Assembly (NCBI GenBank): GCA_002450985.1
Contig: DKBA01000339.1
Coordinates: forward strand, 4,610-10,109
Length of the DNA: 5,500 bases
Origin: Acidimicrobiia bacterium UBA6912
GTDB taxonomy: Bacteria; Actinomycetota; Acidimicrobiia; Spongiisociales; UBA5794
Direction: 5' to 3'
Positions 3,727 through 5,500 of this stretch are shown one piece after another. Each line of letters begins with the position of its first letter. Position 1 is the first letter of the stretch. The position numbers and the translations under genes were made by a program. Below the pieces are notes generated by a model. The model saw only the letters and a program-made list of their open reading frames with translations, had not been told where the DNA came from and ran no database searches.

Positions 3727-5500
3727 TCAGGACTGATCGAGCGACGCGGCCGCGTCCCACAGGTAGATGGCGAGCTCGCCCCGGGTCGGCGGCGACGCCA
3801 GCGAGGGTGACTCCGGGAGACCGAACTCGGAGGCCAGACCGGCGACATTCATCACCTGGCCTACGCCCAGTGCCTCACCGATGGTCGTGAAATCACCGAT
3901 CGTCGCCGTCTCGTCGGGACAGAAGCGGTCGTCTGCCGGTGGATTGCACGGGGCGAGGAGGCCGGTGGACGCCGTCCACAGGATCGCCTCGTGTGCGGCG
4001 AGGTCGGTCGGCACGTCGGCGAAACCGAGAGCCAGGCTTGGCGATACCGACGTCGCCATCATGCACGTAGCCGGCGGCGCCTCGAGGGCGGTGCCCGAGA
4101 AGCCGAGCCGCCCGGCCCTGTCGATCGCAGCCACGGCCTGTGCCTCGGTGGCGAGCGCCACCACGGCGGCATGCGTCCCGTCGGCCTCGCCCGGCAGCAG
4201 GCTGGTCGGGACCGTCTCGCCGGTGAGCCCGAACGCGCCGAGTCGCGCCACGCCGCCGGCGGCTCCCGCTTCGTCTTGCCACGTCCCCATCACCGCCAGC
4301 CAGCACTCGTCCGTGGCGGCGGCAGGCTCGGGAAGAGAGGCGAACGGCGATGGTCCTCCGACCGCTGCGGCGTTCGCCGCCGTCTCCGGCTCCTGGGCGG
4401 ACGAGGACGTAGGCGTCTGCAGCACCCCCATGAACAGCGCGATGCACACCACGGCGATGAGCTCGAGGAGGATGCCGCCGCCTACGGTCATGGCGCCTTT
4501 GCGCACCTTGCGACGGCTCACGGCCTCGCCATCGAGGGTCCACGGCGTGGCCTCGAGCATCTCCTCGGCGTCGTCGAGCTCGTCGCCCGGGTCGGTCATC
4601 CCGTCGTCGAACACCGGAGCCTCGGCGTCGGGTGGGGCGGGCCGCCGATACGGGGCCGAGCGCTGCTCGGGTTCCGCTGCCCATGCGTCCCCCGTGGCGA
4701 GCGTAGGGTGGTCGAACCAATCAGGGATGGCACTGCCCACGGGGACGGACGGGTCGGGCCGGGTTGTGGGGAAGGAGGCAGCGGTCGGCGGTACCGCGGC
4801 GGTCGTGTCGGCCGGAGATCCCGCTGCGGGGGCCGGGGGTGTGGCCTGCTGCCAGGACTCCAGGAACCGGCGCAGACGGGCCGAGGTCGTGTCGGCCGGG
4901 TCCACTGGCTCGCCGTGCGCCGGGTCCGGCGCCTCGCCACCGCACTCGCAATCAGGGCCGTGAACGCCGTCGTCGGCCTCATCGTCGCCGGTGACGCCGG
5001 TTCCGGTCTCGGCGTCGAGCTCGGCGGGGGGAGCCCCCGCGTCGACCGGCCACCAGCCCAGCTCATCGAACAGGTCGGGTGGGGGCTCGCGCGGCGGTTC
5101 GTCTTCCGTCCACCACCACGGCTGCACGATCTCCGGGTGCGAAGCAGCTCCAGCGCCGATGGCGATGTCGAACGCCGTCTCCTGCTCTGCCGGTGCTTCG
5201 GCGCCGTCGCTCACCACACCGGTGTCGTGAGGTGTGGGGTCGCCGTTGCGGAGCTGTCGCCCTGCGGTGAGCTGGTCCCGCCACGCGAGATCGGCGGATT
5301 CGGAGTGTGCTCGCCCCTCGGTGTCGGTCTCGGCGCTGGCCGTTGACGTCTCGACCGCCATCACCGCCTCGACGGTCGGTGCGGTCCCGGCGAGCGCCTC
5401 GGGCTCGATCACATTCACCGCGCCGTCGGGGGAAGCTTCGCTCGTTTCGGGCGTAGCCTCGGGTTCGTCGTTCCAACCGGTTCCTTCGCCGTGCCAGCTC
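3727..5500 (-). CDS. Single-pass membrane protein with SPOR-like and degenerate SLH regions (5' end outside window)
   Basis: I do not recognise this protein as a named one. The frame is open to the right edge, including 27 codons before the GTG at 5418. That GTG lacks a Shine-Dalgarno, and the upstream residues (SWHGEGTGWNDEPE) share the protein's style, so the start is probably outside. Numbering from that GTG: 1-300 is acidic, Pro/Ala-rich and probably disordered, with scattered Trp (46, 101-103, 122-123, 189, 234, 246, 293) and a DCECGG motif. SRRKVRKG (301-308) precedes one hydrophobic helix (about 311-333), predicting N-in/C-out. Outside, 372-447 has the beta-alpha-beta-beta-alpha-beta pattern of a SPOR peptidoglycan-binding domain, flanked by Cys372 and Cys452. 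Residues 463-518 resemble an SLH repeat with CNPPADDRFC (491-500), and a second partial one ends TRGELAIYL. Envelope or cell-wall anchoring is inferred from these; the SPOR match is by predicted fold pattern only. Confidence 0.8.
   Translation of the reverse strand, partial: SWHGEGTGWNDEPEATPETSEASPDGAVNVIEPEALAGTAPTVEAVMAVETSTASAETDTEGRAHSESADLAWRDQLTAGRQLRNGDPTPHDTGVVSDGAEAPAEQETAFDIAIGAGAASHPEIVQPWWWTEDEPPREPPPDLFDELGWWPVDAGAPPAELDAETGTGVTGDDEADDGVHGPDCECGGEAPDPAHGEPVDPADTTSARLRRFLESWQQATPPAPAAGSPADTTAAVPPTAASFPTTRPDPSVPVGSAIPDWFDHPTLATGDAWAAEPEQRSAPYRRPAPPDAEAPVFDDGMTDPGDELDDAEEMLEATPWTLDGEAVSRRKVRKGAMTVGGGILLELIAVVCIALFMGVLQTPTSSSAQEPETAANAAAVGGPSPFASLPEPAAATDECWLAVMGTWQDEAGAAGGVARLGAFGLTGETVPTSLLPGEADGTHAAVVALATEAQAVAAIDRAGRLGFSGTALEAPPATCMMATSVSPSLALGFADVPTDLAAHEAILWTASTGLLAPCNPPADDRFCPDETATIGDFTTIGEALGVGQVMNVAGLASEFGLPESPSLASPPTRGELAIYLWDAAASLDQS

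Noticed and set aside
2064..3890. Plus-strand open frame of 608 codons opposite GH97 and the membrane protein gene
   Set aside because: The opposite strand has a complete GH97 with catalytic motifs from end to end. This frame runs across two genes and their gap, with no motif, which marks it as an antisense shadow.
3767..5346. Two long plus-strand open frames (398 and 451 codons) opposite the membrane protein gene
   Set aside because: They overlap each other and are antisense to a frame with a transmembrane helix, positive-inside charge and SLH signature. Their products are low-complexity.

Overview
The window is high-GC DNA, densely coding, with few intergenic bases and GTG at all three gene starts that fall inside it. 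This points to an actinobacterium. One protein carries the degenerate S-layer-homology (SLH) signature CNPPADDRFCPDE, a pattern I associate from memory with Acidimicrobiia-type actinobacteria. I treat that class-level placement as probable, not proven.

Layout, left to right. (1) Positions 1-1068, minus strand: the N-terminal 356 residues of the ATP-dependent protease Lon, cut by the left edge inside the Walker A motif. (2) Positions 1069-1232: a 164-bp divergent intergenic region with Shine-Dalgarno sites for both genes, candidate -10 elements and two short inverted repeats. (3) Positions 1233-1823, plus strand: a DsbA/thioredoxin-fold protein of 196 residues whose active-site motif is CPFA, so it has only one active-site cysteine. 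(4) Positions 1824-3674, minus strand: a complete, apparently cytoplasmic glycoside hydrolase of family GH97 (616 residues), with an Asp at the position expected in retaining members. Its stop codon abuts that of the DsbA-like gene inside a perfect 18-bp palindrome. (5) Positions 3675-3726: a 52-bp gap with a post-stop hairpin and a possible leaderless promoter for the GH97 gene. (6) Positions 3727-5500, minus strand: a single-pass membrane protein with a long acidic, Trp- and Pro-rich cytoplasmic N-terminus, one transmembrane helix, a SPOR-like domain and a degenerate SLH region. The reading frame stays open to the right edge, so its true start lies outside.

The genes do not form an obvious pathway. 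Lon and the DsbA-like protein share a divergent control region and could both belong to protein or redox stress handling, but that is inference. The GH97 enzyme has no visible transporter or other sugar gene beside it. The envelope protein lies upstream of the GH97 gene on the same strand, but the gap may hold both a terminator-like hairpin and a separate promoter. The most noteworthy item is the SPOR-like plus SLH architecture with its large cytoplasmic arm. The rest is largely ordinary chromosome; I see no mobile element, CRISPR array, RNA gene or defence system.
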